From NCBI GenBank assembly GCA_016223145.1, contig JACRPN010000020.1:35073-99072 (forward strand): a stretch of DNA of 64,000 nucleotides. Reading direction: 5' to 3'. Shown here one piece after another: positions 26,091-34,660 of this stretch. Within the stretch, counting starts at the first letter, position 1; each line of letters begins with the position of its first letter. This DNA is from Armatimonadota bacterium (GTDB lineage Bacteria; Armatimonadota; Fimbriimonadia; Fimbriimonadales; Fimbriimonadaceae). The translations under genes were made by a program, and so were the position numbers. The notes beneath the pieces are model-generated. The model was not told the DNA's origin and made no database searches. It was given only the letters and a program-made list of their open reading frames with translations.

Positions 26091-26378
26091 ATGGTCGTTG
26101 GGGTTCTCAAAGTCACGCTGTCGCTTGAGGGGTGCGATTCCCTGAAGGACAAGCGCCGCATCGTGCGCAGCCTGGTGGACCGCATTCGGCGTGAGTATCA
26201 CGTGGCGATTGCGGAAGTAGGCGACCTAGACAAGCACCGCCGCACGACTTTGGGAGTGGCCTGTGTGAGCAATGAGCCCTCGCACGCCAACGCGCTGCTG
26301 GACAAGGTGCTGGACTTCGTCGAGACCCGCGGCGAGGCCGCGGTCATCGCTTCGGAGTTGGAGTTGGAGAGGTATTAG
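26091..26378 (+). CDS. DUF503 (YlxP-like) protein
   Basis: A 95-residue protein (MVVGVLKVTLSLEGCDSLKD, KRRIVRSLVDRIRREYHVAI, AEVGDLDKHRRTTLGVACVS) that matches DUF503/YlxP throughout, full length. Family members are small ferredoxin-like proteins often near translation genes; the role is not established. It is downstream of deoC in a probable two-gene operon. Confidence 0.88.
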   Translation: MVVGVLKVTLSLEGCDSLKDKRRIVRSLVDRIRREYHVAIAEVGDLDKHRRTTLGVACVSNEPSHANALLDKVLDFVETRGEAAVIASELELERY

Positions 26379-26394
26379 GGCGCATCTCAGAATT

Positions 26395-26696
26395 CTTTCG
26401 GGGTGGACCGAAGGGCCTCATTTGGGCGGGCGCCTTTCACTTGCAGATGCGCAAAAAGGCGCTGAATTGCGCACAGGTTTCTCAACCTGGCCCGAAGATT
26501 AGGGTCCCCGGCGCGATCGACGCACGGGGACCAAAAAAGGCGCTTCATTCTGCGAAGCTCTCCTTCACTTCATGGGGCGGTAGAGGTCGTTGCCGCCCAA
26601 AGTGCCAGCAAACCCTGGCGGGGCCTGTCATCGCGGCGCACGTGTCGGCTTTGACCCATGACGCCGCCTGATGATGTTTCACGCGCCCTAAGGCGC
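26395..26696. other. Gene-free region with at least eight consecutive hairpins
   Basis: This is the 382-base gap between the DUF503 and GNAT genes. Perfect or wobble stems follow one another: CTTTCGG/CCGAAGG (26395/26408), GCGCCTTT/AAAGGCGC (26430/26455), CAGGTT/AACCTG (26474/26484), GGTCCCCG/CGGGGACC (26503/26525), GCTTC/GAAGC (26542/26554), GGGCGG/CCGCCC (26575/26593), GCCAG/CTGGC (26604/26615), GCGGCG/CGCCGC (26633/26662) and GCGCC/GGCGC (26683/26692). It does not match tmRNA, RNase P or 6S RNA as I know them. It may be a structured RNA or stacked palindromes. Confidence 0.4.
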
Positions 26697-26760
26697 AATC
26701 GTTACCCTATCACGCATCTGCGCGATTGCCAAGGATTCCGGGTCGAATCCAGCGCTTCTA

Positions 26761-27381
26761 TCAGGAGGTCTCGGCCGTTTGGCCGCTCATCAGACCCTGG
26801 AGCCTCACCTTCACTTCGGGCCATTCCTCGCGTGTGATCGAGAAGATCGCCGTGTCGCGCACGTAGCCATCGAAGCGCTTCTGGAACCGCCGCAGCACGC
26901 CTTCTGGCTTCGCTCCAATCCGCTCGATCGCGTTGCGCGACCGGGTGTTTCTCGCATCGGTCTTGAGTTGGACGCGCCCGCACCCCAGCTCCTCAAAGGC
27001 GTGCCGCAGGAGCAAGAACTTGCACTCGGTGTTGATCGGGGTTCGCCAGACGTTCGGGCTGAGCCAGGTGTAGCCGATCTCGAGCTTTTCGTCAAAGGCG
27101 CTGATGTCGAAGTAGCTGGTGGTCCCAAGGACGACACCGTCAACGCGGCGAACGATCACGAAAGCGATCCGGCTGCCGCTGCTCAAGAGGCTGACCATGT
27201 CGGCGACGTAATCGGCCATTTCGGCATGCGTCGAGGGCTGCCTTTGTGTCAGGTAAGTCCAAACGGCGGGGTCGCGGCACGACTCGAAGAGGCCCTGAAC
27301 GTGCGCCATGGTAACGGGCTCAAGGCGGACGTGCACACCCTCCAAGACCACCGGCTGAACCCATCGATCATTGAGGCTCAT
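26761..27381 (-). CDS. GNAT N-acetyltransferase (RimJ/RimL-like)
   Basis: A 206-residue acetyltransferase of the RimJ/RimL group. It opens with LEGVHVRLEPVTMAHVQGLF and has GTTSYFDISAFDEKLEIGYT and NVWRTPINTECKFLLLRHAF. The acetyl-CoA region is VQLKTDARNTRSRNAIERIG with GAKPEGVLRR. Substrate unknown; proteins or small amines are typical. It stands alone on the minus strand. Confidence 0.88.
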   Translation of the reverse strand: MSLNDRWVQPVVLEGVHVRLEPVTMAHVQGLFESCRDPAVWTYLTQRQPSTHAEMADYVADMVSLLSSGSRIAFVIVRRVDGVVLGTTSYFDISAFDEKLEIGYTWLSPNVWRTPINTECKFLLLRHAFEELGCGRVQLKTDARNTRSRNAIERIGAKPEGVLRRFQKRFDGYVRDTAIFSITREEWPEVKVRLQGLMSGQTAETS

Positions 27382-27458
27382 TGGGTTTCAGTATGGTCGC
27401 TCGCGACGCTTGGCATGAGCCGAAAGGGCCCAAAAGCCCCTATGGGCGTACACGCACA

Positions 27459-28235
27459 TCAGCCAAGCACCCGCCAAGCGAAGTAGGCCGCTGTGGCGAA
27501 CCCATAAGCCGCCACCCAGCCGCGCATCTTCGAGGCGTTCAGGCGCTGGGCGTATCGCGCCGCCAAGTAGCCTCCAACAATCGCTCCGAGCGAGAGAAAG
27601 GCCCCGGAGGTGAACAGGACCTGCCCCTTCACCACGAAGAGAACGCTCGCGGCCAGGTTGATGAGCAGCCCGAGCCAGACCTTCATTGCGTTCAGCTCAT
27701 GGAGATTCCCCTCGATATAGAGCGCGTAGGAGGCGAGCATCAAGAAGCCCATTCCCGCGCCGAAATAGCCGCCATAGACCGAGATGAGGAACTGCAGGAG
27801 CATGCCCAACTGAACCGAGACCTCGCCGTGATGCTGGTTCACGGCCGCCTTGATGCGGTCCTGAAACGTCAGCACGATGGCCGCCCCAAAGATCAGGAAC
27901 GGTACAGCGATGTCGAAGACGCGTTGGCCTAGGGCGAGTAGCAGGTAAGCGCCGATGACCGTGCCGAAGAGCGTCGGCCAGAACAGCGACCTCAGGTGGT
28001 GGCCCGTCTTGGGCAATAGGTTCAGGTAGCCGTAAGCGCTGCCCAGCGAGCCGGGCCAAAGCGCAGCGGCGTTGGTGGCGTTGGCCATGACGCTGGGGAT
28101 GCCGAAAGCCGTGAGGACAGGAAAGGAGATAAAGGAGCCGCCACCGGCAACGGCGTTGATGCCTGAAGCGATCGCCCCGATCAAGAACAAGACCGCCAAC
28201 TGGGGAAGGTCCTTTGCGAGGCTGAGATCGTGCAC
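27459..28235 (-). CDS. TauE/SafE (TSUP) family transporter
   Basis: A 258-residue inner-membrane protein with about eight hydrophobic segments. It has the family glycine motif AVAGGGSFISFPVLTAFGIP and its C-terminal counterpart (SLGAIVGGYLAARYAQRL). The start is GTG at 28235. TSUP proteins export or import sulfur-containing or organic anions; the substrate here is open. Confidence 0.85.
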   Translation of the reverse strand: MHDLSLAKDLPQLAVLFLIGAIASGINAVAGGGSFISFPVLTAFGIPSVMANATNAAALWPGSLGSAYGYLNLLPKTGHHLRSLFWPTLFGTVIGAYLLLALGQRVFDIAVPFLIFGAAIVLTFQDRIKAAVNQHHGEVSVQLGMLLQFLISVYGGYFGAGMGFLMLASYALYIEGNLHELNAMKVWLGLLINLAASVLFVVKGQVLFTSGAFLSLGAIVGGYLAARYAQRLNASKMRGWVAAYGFATAAYFAWRVLG

Positions 28236-28707
28236 GCGGGCAGTTTACAGGGAGTGGGGTGGGGGATGAGTCGATGAGATGGTGAGTCGGTGAGGGTTGT
28301 GAGCGGGCCTGGGACGCGGAGGGCGATACGCGATGCGCGATGGGGAGTCTGAACCACCTTGCTCGAGGGGGGAGAGGTCGGTGAGCGAAGCGAACCGCAT
28401 GAGGGGGCCAGTGCGCTCGCAACCCGCAGGCTTCCCGGAACCTCCACCCCTAACCCCCTGTGCCTTTTGCCCTATAGCCCTGCCCTCCGCGCCCCAAGCC
28501 TCGCGGACTCCCGGTGGTGCGCCACCCCATTGCCACGCAAACCTCTAGCCCCCAATGCCCCAATGCCTCTATGCCCCAATGCCTCTATGCCCCAATGCCC
28601 CGGTGCCGCAATGCCACCTACCCGGACCTCGCCTAATCTGGGAACCAACGCACCGACTCACCCCTATTATCGACTCAACTCCCTTGCTGTCCCTGTAAAA
28701 TGCCCCC
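28236..28707. repeat. 472-base gap with low-complexity and tandem repeats
   Basis: The left part (28260-28320) carries GATGGTGAGTCGGTGAG-type repeats like those at 44.5 kb. At about 28550-28616 the 16-base unit CCCCAATGCCTCTATG is repeated with partial copies. A gagaggtcggtgagcgaagcgaac segment resembles the 45-kb array. No gene is credible. The ribosome-site region of the MalG-like gene is at the right end. Confidence 0.6.
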
Positions 28708-30276
28708 ATGAGCCTTGTGGGCAGAGTCGGGCGCAGGAGGCCGCGTGCGCGGATCGCGCTGGGCATCATCTACCTGGCCCTCTGCGCTGGAGCGATCACC
28801 ACGCTCTACCCGTTCGCGATCATGGTTTCCACAGGTTTCAAAGGCCCGACAGACCAGAACGACAACGCCCTCGTCCCCGACTTTTGGCGCGACGTCCGCG
28901 AGCGTGACGAGGGTGGCAAGCTCAACCAGGGCTCGCTGGAGTTCAAGTTCCTGAACGACAAGTACATGGGCGATCTGAGCCTGATCGAGAGCAGCCAGGT
29001 CGGACGGGACGCCAATGCAGAGAGCCTGGAGAGGTATCGCGGCTTCCTAAAGGACCTCCCGCTCGACTGCTGGTCCGCCGGATTCCGCACCGCCCCCAAC
29101 CAAGTGACCAGCAAGCTCGCCCAGCGTTATCAGGCCTGGCTGCGCGAGCGCTATCGCAACGACATCGACGCGATGAACCGCGCTTATATAGAGGAGGCGC
29201 TGGCCTTTCAGAGCGTCGCGCCGCCCACCGAGATGCTCGAAAGGGCCAATTGGGCGAGGCCAGACACCCTCAAGTATCGCGAGTGGCTCGACTTCAAGGC
29301 GAACCTCCCGATCGAATTCCGCATCCCGGTTCGCGAGGAACGGCTCTACCAGGAGTTCCTGCGCAAGAAGACCCAGAACCAGTTCGGCAAATTGCCGAAG
29401 GAGGTTGCCAGCGCGGCCGCCAAGTTCGAGCAGATCAAGCTGGTTCGGTCCGGGCCGCTCTACGAGGAGTTCCGAAAGATCGAGCTCAGAGACCGCTTCC
29501 CGGGGGGAACCGTGGAGGAGCTCTGGGCCAGGGTCGATCCCGGACCCCTTCCAGTCGCGAGCTTGGACCATGCCACGGTCGATGGCAAGGCCGGCGAGTT
29601 GCGCTGGGAGTTTTCGACCCGCAACTACCGTTACGTTGTGGACTACATGCTCTTGAACGGCAGAGCGGTGGTGAACACGGCGCTGTTCTGCCTCTTGGCG
29701 ATCCTGACCCAGCTCACGGTGAACCCCCTCGCCGCCTACGCGCTCTCGCGTTACCCGTTGAAAGCGACCTCTCGCATCCTCCTGTTCCTCCTGGCGACGA
29801 TGGCGTTCCCAGCCGAGGTGGCGATGATCCCGTCGTTCCTGTTGCTGAAGGACGTGGGGCTGCTGAACACGTTTTCAGCACTGGTCCTCCCCACCGCGGC
29901 CTCCGGGTACATGATCTTCCTGCTCAAGGGGTTCTTCGATTCTCTGCCCGCCGAGCTCTATGAGGCCGCCCAGCTCGACGGCGCGCGCGAGACCACGATG
30001 ATGTTCAAAGTCACCCTTCCGATGGCGCGGCCGGTCTTGGGGTACCTGGCCTTGCTGGCGTTTATGGGGGCGTACTCGGCGTTCATGTATGCGTTCCTGG
30101 TCTGCCAGGACCAGCGCATGTGGACGATCATGGTATGGATCTACCAACTGCAGAACGTCGCGCCAAAGTCGGTGATGATGGCGGCGCTGACGATGGCGGC
30201 GCTCCCGACGCTGGTTGTGTTTCTCCTGGCGCAGCGAGTGATCATGAGAGGCATTGTGCTGCCGGGAGAGAAGTAG
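28708..30276 (+). CDS. MalG-type sugar ABC permease with large extracytoplasmic insert
   Basis: A 522-residue permease, against about 280 for the family. The first helix is near residues 10-38 (IALGIIYLALCAGAITTLYP). The canonical permease core resumes at about 310 (VVNTALFCLLAILTQLTVNP) and includes the EAA loop ELYEAAQLDGARETTMMFKV and a C-terminal GIVLPGEK. Between helix 1 and helix 2 lies a charged insert of about 270 residues (TSKLAQRYQAWLRERYRNDI) that should face outside. It could be the partner of the binding-protein/MalF fusion at 14682-17123. No ATPase of MalK type is adjacent. Confidence 0.88.
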   Translation: MSLVGRVGRRRPRARIALGIIYLALCAGAITTLYPFAIMVSTGFKGPTDQNDNALVPDFWRDVRERDEGGKLNQGSLEFKFLNDKYMGDLSLIESSQVGRDANAESLERYRGFLKDLPLDCWSAGFRTAPNQVTSKLAQRYQAWLRERYRNDIDAMNRAYIEEALAFQSVAPPTEMLERANWARPDTLKYREWLDFKANLPIEFRIPVREERLYQEFLRKKTQNQFGKLPKEVASAAAKFEQIKLVRSGPLYEEFRKIELRDRFPGGTVEELWARVDPGPLPVASLDHATVDGKAGELRWEFSTRNYRYVVDYMLLNGRAVVNTALFCLLAILTQLTVNPLAAYALSRYPLKATSRILLFLLATMAFPAEVAMIPSFLLLKDVGLLNTFSALVLPTAASGYMIFLLKGFFDSLPAELYEAAQLDGARETTMMFKVTLPMARPVLGYLALLAFMGAYSAFMYAFLVCQDQRMWTIMVWIYQLQNVAPKSVMMAALTMAALPTLVVFLLAQRVIMRGIVLPGEK

Positions 30277-30291
30277 GGCGGCTCTGGTCTG

Positions 30292-30309
30292 GCACCCCTT
30301 GCGGGGTGC
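30292..30309 (+). terminator. Weak hairpin after the MalG-like gene
   Basis: GCACCCC-TTGC-GGGGTGC forms a perfect 7-bp stem 15 bases after the stop codon. No T-run follows, so it is only a candidate. Confidence 0.35.
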
Positions 30310-30429
30310 AGGATTGGTGGGGGCTTGCCAAGGGTGTTGGTTCGCTCAACCCCTGGCCACTCTCTTCTGACCCCTGGCAGGGCCAGTTCTCCTCAATCGC
30401 CCGCTGGAGCTATGCAGCATCTGAGCCAC

Positions 30430-31257
30430 CTAGCGAAGCAGGTTCTCGAGAAGCTGTCTTGCCGAGGGCTGCCTGATCGTCACGGAGCGCACGTCGTTGT
30501 ATCCCTCCGAGAGCAGGCTCGCCGCGAGCGCCTGGCCCTCCCGAGTTCGTATCTTTAGCTCGGACCCGTTCTCCTCAAAATGCACTTCGAACGGCTGGCA
30601 GAGCGCCCGAACCCCCTCAAACTCCGTGGTCTCGACGACGATCTCCTCGAAGGCGTTCTCGCGGCGCAGGTCCTCGATCGATCCGACGAACGCCGGCGCA
30701 CCCGAGCGGAGCACCAGAAGGTGGTCGGTCATCTCCGCCCAGTCCGGGTTTTGGGTAGCGACAACGAGAATCGCCCCCCCGGCCACCCGCTTCTGCAGGA
30801 CCGCGAGCACGTCATGAAAGGTCCAAGGATCGAGCAGGTCCAAAAGCCCGTCGATGAGCATCACATCCGCGGTCCGCGCGAGCACAGGCAAGAGCAGGCA
30901 CGCCTGCTGGCGGCCGGCGGCAAGGTCCGACACCTGTTTCTGGCGCACGTCCCAGAGCCCAAGACTGGTCAAGGCTTCGGCCACGTGGTGGGAGCCCCTG
31001 GACGCGCCCTCTTGCGCCAAGGATTGCGGCGTGGCCTTCCTGGGCAGCCCGTTTGGCGCCGCCAACACCACCTTGCCCGAAGCCTCAAGGTTCCCACGCG
31101 CTGGACGCTCCATCCCGGCCAAGACCTTCATGAGGCGGGACTTCCCAGAACCGATCGGGCCAAAAACGGACAACGTCCGCCGGCCGTCCAGGCGCAAGCC
31201 GATTCCAGGGCCGGAGTCCCCGAGGCTCAGGCCGTCCAGATGAAGGTGCGGCGTCAT
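30430..31257 (-). CDS. ABC transporter ATP-binding protein, degenerate
   Basis: A 275-residue ABC ATPase domain with an intact Walker A (GPIGSGKSRLMKVLAG). The other motifs have drifted. The signature is DLAAGRQQ instead of LSGGQ. Walker B is VMLIDGLLDLLD, with Gly in place of the catalytic Glu. The switch His is absent (ATQNPDWAEM). It should bind ATP but hydrolyse it poorly. A C-terminal domain of about 80 residues follows (EEIVVETTEFEGVRALCQPF). It is last in the coupled operon with GT4-Trm112-aroQ-pepQ, five bases after pepQ. No permease lies beside it in the operon. Confidence 0.8.
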   Translation of the reverse strand: MTPHLHLDGLSLGDSGPGIGLRLDGRRTLSVFGPIGSGKSRLMKVLAGMERPARGNLEASGKVVLAAPNGLPRKATPQSLAQEGASRGSHHVAEALTSLGLWDVRQKQVSDLAAGRQQACLLLPVLARTADVMLIDGLLDLLDPWTFHDVLAVLQKRVAGGAILVVATQNPDWAEMTDHLLVLRSGAPAFVGSIEDLRRENAFEEIVVETTEFEGVRALCQPFEVHFEENGSELKIRTREGQALAASLLSEGYNDVRSVTIRQPSARQLLENLLR

Positions 31258-31262
31258 GGCAT

Positions 31263-32336
31263 TCAGGCCGGCAGGACGAGCAGCTCTTTCGGCGAGTGGG
31301 TCAGCACTTCCACACCGGTCTCCGTGACCAGCACGTCATCCTCGATCCTCACGCCGCCGAAGCCCTCGATGTACACGCCCGGCTCAACCGTCCAGACCTG
31401 TCCCTGAGCCAAGATGTCGTCGCTCGTGGGGCTCATTCGCCCGGAATCGTGAACGACACGCCCGAGGCCGTGGCCCAACCCGTGGCCGAAGTACTGCGCG
31501 AGGCCCTTTTCGTCAAGTACCGCTCTCGCGTGGGCATCGACAGCCTTTGCTTCTAGGCCCGCCTTCATCATCTCGATACAGGAGGTTTCGGCCTTCAGAA
31601 CCTGGGTGTAGACCTCCCTGTGCCGGTCCGAAGCCTCTCCGACCACCACGGTACGGGTCATGTCGCTGCAGAGGCCATCCACCTGCGCGCCGAAATCGAG
31701 CGTGACGAAATCGCCGACAGCGAGCTTCTTCTCAGAGGCGTGGCCGTGGGGCCTGGCGCTGCGCTCGCCGCTGACCACGATCGGCTCGAAGGCAAGTTGG
31801 GCGCCCTGACGTCGGAAAAAGAACTCGATATCCAGGGCGATGTCGTATTCGGATACCCCAGGCTGGATCATTCGGCAGACATGCTGGAAGCAAGCGTCAG
31901 CGAGCTTGCAGGCGCGCCGAATGCCCTCCACTTCCTCGGCGCTCTTGACCATCCGAAGCGGAGACACCAGGTTCTTTGCGGGGACCAGCTCGACGCTGGA
32001 CCAAGCCTTGGCCCAATCTTCGAAAGTCGCATAGGTCACCGACTCGCTCTCGAAGCCAAGCTTGCCGATCCCCATCTTCTCGACGTGCTCCTTCAGGAAT
32101 TGAACCGAGGTCACAGGGTTCGCAAACGTAAATACGGGCATTCCATGAACCTCTTCGCCGGCTTGGATCGTGTAGCGGCTGTCGGTCAAAAAGACCGCTT
32201 CGGTTCCTTTCAGCAGCACCCAGCCGGCGCTGCCCGAGAAGCCGGAGGCCCATCGGACGTTGGCAATTTCACTGACGAGAAAAGCCTCCAGGTTGCGGGC
32301 GGCCACGGCCTCCTGAAGACGGGTTAGGTTGGACAT
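31263..32336 (-). CDS. Xaa-Pro aminopeptidase / M24 metallopeptidase
   Basis: A 357-residue M24B peptidase cleaving N-terminal X-Pro bonds. The N-terminal creatinase-like domain (MSNLTRLQEAVAARNLEAFL) is followed by the pita-bread catalytic domain. Metal ligands are seen in LDFGAQVDGLCSDMTRT (two Asp), YFGHGLGHGLGRVVHD (His), VWTVEPGVY (Glu) and VRIEDDVLV (Glu). The start at 32336 overlaps the aroQ stop (TGATG), so translation is coupled. Confidence 0.92.
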   Translation of the reverse strand: MSNLTRLQEAVAARNLEAFLVSEIANVRWASGFSGSAGWVLLKGTEAVFLTDSRYTIQAGEEVHGMPVFTFANPVTSVQFLKEHVEKMGIGKLGFESESVTYATFEDWAKAWSSVELVPAKNLVSPLRMVKSAEEVEGIRRACKLADACFQHVCRMIQPGVSEYDIALDIEFFFRRQGAQLAFEPIVVSGERSARPHGHASEKKLAVGDFVTLDFGAQVDGLCSDMTRTVVVGEASDRHREVYTQVLKAETSCIEMMKAGLEAKAVDAHARAVLDEKGLAQYFGHGLGHGLGRVVHDSGRMSPTSDDILAQGQVWTVEPGVYIEGFGGVRIEDDVLVTETGVEVLTHSPKELLVLPA

Positions 32337-32791
32337 CAGACGGTTTCCTCGACAAACGTTGCGATGGCGTTCAGCGCCAGAACGTAGCTTTGCGCGCCAA
32401 ACCCGCTGATCTGGCCGATGCAAACGGGAGCGATCACGCTGGTCTTTCGGAACTCCTCCCGGGCATGGACGTTGCTCAGATGCACCTCGATGACGGGGAG
32501 CCGCACGCTGACCAGAGCGTCGCGGAGCGCATAGGAGTAGTGGGTAAGGGCGCCCGGATTGACCACGATGGCGTTGCACCAGTTGCGGTGTTCCTGGATC
32601 GTGTCGATCAGAACGCCCTCCGAGTTGCTCTGAAGGATGCGAACGTCCATTTTGAGCGCCTTGGCCGCATCCTGGATGTCGGCGTCGATCTCTTCGAGGG
32701 TTCGTTTGCCATAAATGTCCGGCTGCCGAAAGCCGGTCAGGTTCAGGTTGGGCCCGTGCAGCACGAGCACTTTCAGATTGTCGTTAGTCAT
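32336..32791 (-). CDS. aroQ: Type II 3-dehydroquinate dehydratase
   Basis: A 151-residue type II enzyme of the shikimate pathway, dehydrating 3-dehydroquinate. Signatures are VLVLHGPNLNLTG, QPDIYGKRTLEEI (catalytic Tyr), QSNSEGVLIDTIQEH, NPGALTHYSYALRDAL and EVHLSNVHAREEFR (catalytic His). It overlaps the Trm112-like gene upstream by 8 bases and pepQ downstream by one base. Confidence 0.95.
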   Translation of the reverse strand: MTNDNLKVLVLHGPNLNLTGFRQPDIYGKRTLEEIDADIQDAAKALKMDVRILQSNSEGVLIDTIQEHRNWCNAIVVNPGALTHYSYALRDALVSVRLPVIEVHLSNVHAREEFRKTSVIAPVCIGQISGFGAQSYVLALNAIATFVEETV

Positions 32792-33002
32792 CCAGTTGGT
32801 CCTTGATCTTGCTGATGGGCACCCCGTCTTCCGGAGTCAGTTGAGGGATGCCGTCGACGACCGGAAACGCGTTGTGGCACTGGCCGCAGAGCAAGTAGTG
32901 TCCGTGCAGATCCAGCTTGGGCCGGTCGGCGCAAAGGGGGCACGCAAGGATGCTCAGGAGTTCGGCGTCGATGACGCCTTCGAGTTCTTCGCGTTCTGTC
33001 AT
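32784..33002 (-). CDS. Trm112-like zinc-ribbon protein
   Basis: A 72-residue protein with two Cys pairs, LACPLC and LLCGQC, followed by NAFPVVDGIPQLTPED. This matches the Trm112/UPF0434 fold. Trm112 proteins activate methyltransferases in other organisms; the bacterial role is unclear. It is embedded in the operon, overlapping GT4 by 4 bases and aroQ by 8. Confidence 0.88.
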   Translation of the reverse strand: MTEREELEGVIDAELLSILACPLCADRPKLDLHGHYLLCGQCHNAFPVVDGIPQLTPEDGVPISKIKDQLDD

Positions 33003-34081
33003 TGGATCACCTCACGATAAGCTGCGCAGACGAGGGAGGCCATGCCCTTCCAGGTGAATTGGCGCGACCTTGCCTCGCCGGCCCCACGAAGGGACTCCAG
33101 CTTACTCGAATCGCCCAGCATCTCTCGGACCCTCGCAGCCCAAACTTCGGGTTCGCTCGAAGGCTCAATCACGGCGGCCTGTCCTGCCACCTCGGCCTGT
33201 GCGCCTCCTGGGCTGCAGAGCACGGGACACCGGCACGAAAACGCCTCCAGGAGCGTGATCCCGAAGCCCTCGTAGTGGCTCGGCGCAAGGTAGAGATCGG
33301 CAGCCGAATAGAGCGCGGAGAGCTGTCGGTCAGTGACGAACCCCGTCGCGAAACCGCGCGACCCCAGGGCCTCCTCGCCCCATCCCGCCTTGCCCGTCAC
33401 CACGAGTCGGTGGGGTAGGGCGTCACCAAGGCGTTCGGCAGCGCGAAGGGCAAGGTCCATGTTCTTTCGGGGCCAACGGGTTCCCACGGTGAGCAGGAAC
33501 GGGGTCTGGATTCCCAGTTCGGAGGACACCATTTGTCTCGCGAGTTCGCGCTCCGTTGGCCGAATGCCAAGGCCAGGGGCGAGCGGTGAGACTCGGACCT
33601 TTCCTTTCGCTGCCGGAACAAAACGCTCGATATCGGCGCGCGAGGTCTCGCTAACCGTGAGCACACGAGCCGCCCGCTTGGCGGAGGCCGGCACGAACTT
33701 CTGAAGGAGCACCCTGTCGCGCGGCTTAAACCACTCGGGCCCAATGAAGAAAGACACGTCGTGGATCGTGGTCAGCCCAATTCGCCCTGCAAGAGGGCTC
33801 AGGTTGTACTGCGTGTGGATGGCGCGCGCCCCCATCCTCCGTGCGGCGACGGGAAACGAAACGAGCGACCACCAACGCGACGACCTCGCGGGCAGGCAAA
33901 TCCACTGAAACGCCGCTGAATCGGGAATCTCTGCGGGTCTCGGCTTGTTGGAAAAAAGCAGGAAGCGCAAGCCATGGTCTTGGCTCGCGAGCCCGTGGAG
34001 AAGGCCCGTCCAATAGGTGCTGTCGCCCGTGGAGGACCCGCCGGCCAGGCGTGCATCAATGGCGACGATCGGCTGCTCCAT
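32999..34081 (-). CDS. Glycosyltransferase family 4
   Basis: A 360-residue GT-B enzyme. The N-terminal domain starts MEQPIVAIDARLAGGSSTGD, and the C-terminal donor-binding domain carries TVGTRWPRKNMDLAL and the EX7E motif in SHYEGFGITLLEAF. Most such enzymes transfer mannose, glucose or related sugars to surface polysaccharides. The ATG at 34081 heads the overlapped operon GT4-Trm112-aroQ-pepQ-ABC ATPase. Confidence 0.9.
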   Translation of the reverse strand: MEQPIVAIDARLAGGSSTGDSTYWTGLLHGLASQDHGLRFLLFSNKPRPAEIPDSAAFQWICLPARSSRWWSLVSFPVAARRMGARAIHTQYNLSPLAGRIGLTTIHDVSFFIGPEWFKPRDRVLLQKFVPASAKRAARVLTVSETSRADIERFVPAAKGKVRVSPLAPGLGIRPTERELARQMVSSELGIQTPFLLTVGTRWPRKNMDLALRAAERLGDALPHRLVVTGKAGWGEEALGSRGFATGFVTDRQLSALYSAADLYLAPSHYEGFGITLLEAFSCRCPVLCSPGGAQAEVAGQAAVIEPSSEPEVWAARVREMLGDSSKLESLRGAGEARSRQFTWKGMASLVCAAYREVIQ

Positions 34082-34214
34082 GGCGTTCGTTTGGCCCGAT
34101 GTCTGCAGATCAGACACCCGGAACCCAAAGCGAATTATGGCTCCGAGCCCCGAGAGCTGGGTTCCGGCTGCTTGGAATGGACCATAATAGAGCGCTCCGG
34201 GAGCCGACAAGGCC

Positions 34215-34595
34215 ATGAAAAAGAAACCTGCACCGATCGCCGCCGTGACCTTTCTCGTCGCCCTGGCATGCGCCGTGATCTTCTTCGGAAAGATGAACCA
34301 ACCGGTCTCTGAGGAAGATCAACGCAAGATGGCAGAGCAGGAAGCCAAGAACAACATCCCCAAGACCGGCGAGTCGCGTCCGACGGTCAACAAGAGCGCG
34401 CTGGGGGTCAGCCTGGGTGACAAATCTGACAAGCAGGCCCCAGGTCCGCCCGAAGACAACCCCACGCTTGCGCCGGTGCCGACGATCCTCAAGGCCAACA
34501 AGTCCATGTTCCGGCCCACCCCGAACGAATCGGACCTGCAGCCCCAGTGGTATAAGAAGGACAAGCTTCAGCAGATTCCCGGCGAGAAGAAGTAG
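34215..34595 (+). CDS. Membrane-anchored hypothetical protein
   Basis: A 126-residue protein. One N-terminal helix (IAAVTFLVALACAVIFFGKM) is followed by a Lys/Pro/Asp-rich, probably disordered periplasmic region (DKSDKQAPGPPEDNPTLAPV). No family is recognised. It is divergent from the GT4 operon and 65 bases before the secreted enzyme. Confidence 0.65.
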   Translation: MKKKPAPIAAVTFLVALACAVIFFGKMNQPVSEEDQRKMAEQEAKNNIPKTGESRPTVNKSALGVSLGDKSDKQAPGPPEDNPTLAPVPTILKANKSMFRPTPNESDLQPQWYKKDKLQQIPGEKK

Positions 34596-34660
34596 CCCTG
34601 GAGCGGTGCCGCGGTTGCCCCGCCGATAGGACTTCTTCATTCGCCGTCGAATAAGAGCGC

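Noticed and set aside
26725..26760. tRNA or tmRNA T-arm-like sequence (GGGTCGAATCC)
   Set aside because: No acceptor stem, D-arm or anticodon arm can be drawn, and no CCA end follows.
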